From positions 17,564 through 81,563 of the forward strand of contig JAJEET010000065.1 of NCBI GenBank assembly GCA_022820835.1: 64,000 nucleotides of DNA. The letters are read 5' to 3'. Below the pieces are notes generated by a model that worked only from the letters and a program-made list of their open reading frames with translations, searched no databases and had not been told where the DNA came from. This document shows positions 61,372 to 64,000 of this stretch, one piece after another. The position numbers and the translations under genes are program-made. Numbering within the stretch: position 1 is the stretch's first letter; every line of letters starts with the position of its first letter. This DNA comes from Candidatus Poribacteria bacterium. Lineage in GTDB: Bacteria; Poribacteria; WGA-4E; WGA-3G.

Positions 61372-61907
61372 ACCGTTTAATCTCCTACTAAAATTTGGAC
61401 AGCAAAATTCTCCAAAAAATCCTGCAAATCCACGGATGTATTGACCCAAACGCGATTTTTTACCAAAAACGGATCGGAAGTCAGACACCACCTGCGTTCT
61501 TGGGAAATTTAAGAGGCATCTGCACCGGATTACCGAATCGCGTTTGTATTGATGTATTAAGTATACCCTAAATTCGCACAAGTGTCAATTGTTTTGTTTT
61601 CGCGGGTGTGTAAAGTTTTAGCGCGCGATAGAAAGATGCGTTCGGCTGCTGTGGTTTTTGTCCTAAAAGCACTTTAATTTTTTTTGTACGCAAAAAACCT
61701 GCTGTTGTGATTTTTGTCCTAAAGGCATTTTAATTTTTTTTGTACGCAAAAATCTGCGTTATATTTTTTTCTGTGATGGGTTAGGGTGTGTCGATTCAGG
61801 TTTGGGATGCGGCAGAATGAAGACCAACTCTCGAATATGCACTTCATTTTTTTCCCATTACGCATGTTTGTCTATAGTAATATTCCATGTCTGTTATCCC
61901 TTCTTTT
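61372..61907. other. Gene-free region with promoter and tandem repeat
   Basis: 536 bases without a supported gene. It holds the long leader and promoter of the discoidin-like gene, then an imperfect 47-base repeat in tandem (61651-61697 and 61707-61753, period 56) containing CCTAAAAGC/CCTAAAGGC, a run of T and TTGTACGCAAAAA. Nothing else recognised. Confidence 0.6.
61560..61588 (-). promoter_or_regulatory. Strong sigma70 promoter of the discoidin-like gene
   Basis: Minus strand: TTGACA (61588-61583), 17-base spacer ending AGGG, TATACT (61565-61560). It lies about 190 bases before the ATG at 61371, so the 5' leader is long. Confidence 0.7.
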
Positions 61908-63542
61908 CTACAACACAACTCTTTCGCCGAAGGGGAGTGTTGGTAAAACGCCTCTGAAATAGTCTTGAATCTCGTAGATTTGGAGTGCTGGAGCCTCCAT
62001 GTCAAGGAACGGGTGTTGGTATGTTCCTGCTCGGCTTGATTCTGTCAGCATCCCTTGTGTAGGGGGTCGTGTTACGACGAAAACGCCTAAATCCGCCTCG
62101 GCGTTCTGCATAGCGGTTCGGAAGTCTCGGATATGTCCGAGTGTGTAGTTTCCGCCTTTGACTTGTGCGACGGCTCTGCCAAATGCTTGCCTGCCTTGCA
62201 TCCGTCCGACTGGGAATCTGAAAGTGCCGTCGATGCCACCGTCTCCGCCTCGCGTGTCATTTGATCTGAATTTCAGGACGTGGGTAACGCACCATTCCTC
62301 GAAGGCGTATGGGTTGTTGCCTGCAAGTCTAAGTGCCTGTTCCTCGTTTTCGGGTGTGCCAATGACGTTGACACTCTCCCGATGTTGCGGGAATAATCGT
62401 TCAAATTGCTGCCTCACAGCACCGATCGAGAGATAGGTGAGATCGATCCCGATCCAGTGTCTGTTGAGTGTTTCGGCAGCCATAAGCGTTGTGCCACATC
62501 CGCAGAATGGGTCGAGGATGAGGTCTTCGTCATTTGACGAAGCTGTGACGATACGTTTATAGAGTTCAATTGGTTTTTGGGTGGGGTAGCCGGTGCGTTC
62601 TCTCGAATTACTTGTAAGGGGATTTATATCCGTAATAACATCATTTACCCTTCGCCCTCTTGATGTTGATAAGTACCGCTTAAACCGTGGAACCCTACCC
62701 CTTGGGGGCCAATAAATCAATCCATTGGCATCCAACACGTCCAATTTTTCGTGAACTGAAAGAGATTCGTAGTTTTCAGGGGGCTGGATATCTTCGGGCC
62801 ACGAATTTCTGTGTGGTATAGCCCAATGCCTACCTACAGCAGTTGGATCCACACCTCGCCATGCTTGTCCCGATTCGCCTTGAGTCGTTCCCGCTGCAGT
62901 TAGGTTGTCAACTTGGTAGCGACCTCTTTCATCTTCGTAGCGATAAAACCTTTCTATGTATTCTGGATCGTGTTCTGTATAGACGGGGTTCCATAAGGGT
63001 TGCTGACTTTTGCTATAGAACAGGATTATGTCGTGAACTCTACCGAAGCGATTACCGTCGTTATGTGCGGAGGTGCGTTGCCAGACAATCTCATTTCTAA
63101 AATTGCTTGTCCCAAAGACTGCATCCAGAATGATTTTGAGGTAGTGGCTGGCGGAGGGGTCACAGTGAAGGTATAGGCTTCCGGTGGGTTTGAGGAGTCG
63201 GTGCATTTCGACGATTCGGATTGCCATCATGACGAGGTATGCCATCATGGGTGTTTGGTTGAGGAATTGGCGGAGTCCTTGAATGGTATCACCGATCTGT
63301 CCACCGATGTCTACGAGTAGTTGCTGGTATGCGTCTTCGGCGGCTTCGCCCCAGTTCCAGGTATCTGTGAATGCCCTAACGAGGGTGTCGGGTTCTTGTC
63401 CGTGTTCGTCGCGATAGGGGACGAAGTAGTTACGCCTTGAGTTGAAAGGGGGATCGGTGGCGATGAGGTCGATGCAGTCGTCTGGGAATTTTCGCATCTC
63501 TTCGAGGTTGTCCCCGCGGACTAAAGTTCGGTTTTCGTACAT
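61908..63542 (-). CDS. DNA methyltransferase fused to an Mrr-like restriction nuclease domain
   Basis: 544 residues. N-terminal beta-class amino-methyltransferase: catalytic DPPF at 30-33 comes first, then a long insert with target recognition, then the SAM motif DPFCGCGTT at 344-352. That order and DPPF suggest N6-adenine (or N4-cytosine) methylation. C-terminal residues about 410-520 resemble the Mrr_cat/PD-(D/E)xK nuclease fold: FEEW, RGGDGGIDGTF (Asp438) and VAQVKGGN (Gln460, Lys462). So one chain may carry both modification and cleavage. No separate restriction gene is adjacent. A decayed transposase lies upstream. Confidence 0.82.
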   Translation of the reverse strand: MYENRTLVRGDNLEEMRKFPDDCIDLIATDPPFNSRRNYFVPYRDEHGQEPDTLVRAFTDTWNWGEAAEDAYQQLLVDIGGQIGDTIQGLRQFLNQTPMMAYLVMMAIRIVEMHRLLKPTGSLYLHCDPSASHYLKIILDAVFGTSNFRNEIVWQRTSAHNDGNRFGRVHDIILFYSKSQQPLWNPVYTEHDPEYIERFYRYEDERGRYQVDNLTAAGTTQGESGQAWRGVDPTAVGRHWAIPHRNSWPEDIQPPENYESLSVHEKLDVLDANGLIYWPPRGRVPRFKRYLSTSRGRRVNDVITDINPLTSNSRERTGYPTQKPIELYKRIVTASSNDEDLILDPFCGCGTTLMAAETLNRHWIGIDLTYLSIGAVRQQFERLFPQHRESVNVIGTPENEEQALRLAGNNPYAFEEWCVTHVLKFRSNDTRGGDGGIDGTFRFPVGRMQGRQAFGRAVAQVKGGNYTLGHIRDFRTAMQNAEADLGVFVVTRPPTQGMLTESSRAGTYQHPFLDMEAPALQIYEIQDYFRGVLPTLPFGERVVL

Positions 63543-63585
63543 AGGTGTTCCTTTATCTGCTATCAGGTTCGGAATCCCGGTAAGG

Positions 63586-63786
63586 TTAGTCCAACCATGT
63601 CAATAGTTTTTTTTCGATGTCTAAGGCTACCGCCATCCTCCCAACGAGCTGCTCAAGGTGAGCGATATGCCTCTCGGAAACCTCGCTGGACTGCTTATCA
63701 GTAGAGTCAAACAGCATAGACGCATTTTCAAGCAACTGTCGCTTCCACTGTGAGAGTTGATTTTCGTTGAGATGTAGTAAGTTAGA
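63586..63786 (-). pseudogene. IS3-family transposase OrfA remnant
   Basis: A 66-codon stop-to-stop frame reads LHLNENQLSQWKRQLLENAS then LEQLVGRMAVALDIEKKLL, like the helix-turn-helix C-terminus and leucine zipper of IS3-group OrfA. There is no start codon and no OrfB nearby, so it is a fragment. Confidence 0.6.
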
Positions 63787-63886
63787 TTATGTATAGTATA
63801 TCACATTTTGCCTTCAGAATCAAATTTATTTTATTTTTTCGTAGGTGCCTTATTCTGTACTATAGTTTGGACAATTTTTAGACATA

Positions 63887-63951
63887 GCACTCCGCTGGAG
63901 TGCAGGATTGCTATGCTTCACGGCTATAGACATATTGCTCCGCTGGAGCAA
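63887..63951. repeat. Two related short hairpins (7-3-7)
   Basis: GCACTCC-GCT-GGAGTGC (63887-63903) and TTGCTCC-GCT-GGAGCAA (63935-63951), sharing the core CTCCGCTGGAG and the flank TAGACATA. They resemble the hairpin at 39936-39952 in form. The 63787-64000 stretch holds nothing else I can support. Confidence 0.6.
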
Positions 63952-64000
63952 AGACCCATAACTTATCCGTGTGCCAGACACAATCAATATGCAACTAACG

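Overview
The window is a 64 kb piece of a bacterial chromosome. It looks like a Candidatus Poribacteria genome or a close relative. That placement is an inference from gene content: many small secreted LamG or discoidin-like proteins with a shared C-terminal KLTTTWG-type tail, phytanoyl-CoA dioxygenase and sugar-isomerase-like genes, many M16 peptidases, TA modules and intergenic repeats. No rRNA is present to confirm it. Most genes are ordinary housekeeping or metabolic genes in short operons. Promoters that can be read are sigma70-like, usually with a G-rich or TGn extension before the -10 box.

Layout. 1-6200 (+): the tail of a UVR-domain gene, a rubredoxin-like protein, an M16 peptidase pair (one active, one lacking the zinc site), a cysteine-hydrolase-fold protein, and a HigB/HigA-type toxin-antitoxin pair whose toxin carries a one-base frameshift. 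6230-16136 (-): a four-gene efflux operon (TolC, a long HlyD adaptor, two tandem RND pumps). 16299-17558 (-): a frameshifted secreted protein and a LamG protein. 17779-26860 (+): GlcD, a TPR protein, GlcE, a PorX-like protein with a degenerate receiver domain, DsbD and a second TPR protein. 26899-27072 (-): tRNA-Thr and tRNA-Phe behind a strong promoter. 27277-29672 (-): two tandem dnaN genes, each with its own near-identical promoter.

29884-38617 (-): a TAXI-type binding protein, a halogenase-like flavoprotein, two small TA-like genes, a tight operon (Fe-alcohol dehydrogenase, PQQ-like propeller, HemW/HemN-like radical SAM protein, CoA ligase), and a PIN toxin with a small partner. 38618-40500 holds a possible MITE, malate dehydrogenase and a repeat-rich gap. 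40501-42591 (+) is a large WD40 protein. 42602-49446 (-) holds a secreted lectin-like protein, a small membrane protein, a PhyH dioxygenase, an isomerase/epimerase, a radical SAM/SPASM protein, a small lipoprotein, MsrB and a glycosyltransferase. 49464-59084 (-) holds DUF4340, GldG-like and GldF-like genes without an ATPase gene, HemQ, a ClpX-like ATPase without the zinc finger, a MetE-like protein, a coiled-coil membrane protein and a LarA-like protein. 59472-60492 (-) is a two-gene cassette encoding a clan-CD caspase/gingipain-like protein. 60670-63542 (-) holds a discoidin-like secreted protein and a methyltransferase fused to an Mrr-like nuclease domain. The right end has an IS3-type transposase remnant and paired hairpins.

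The best candidates for something new are: the C-terminal tail shared by the secreted proteins (a possible sorting signal), the caspase-like cassette, the PorX-like protein that has lost its phosphoacceptor aspartate, the tandem beta clamps, and the methyltransferase-nuclease fusion. All functional calls are from reading motifs by eye; no database search was run.
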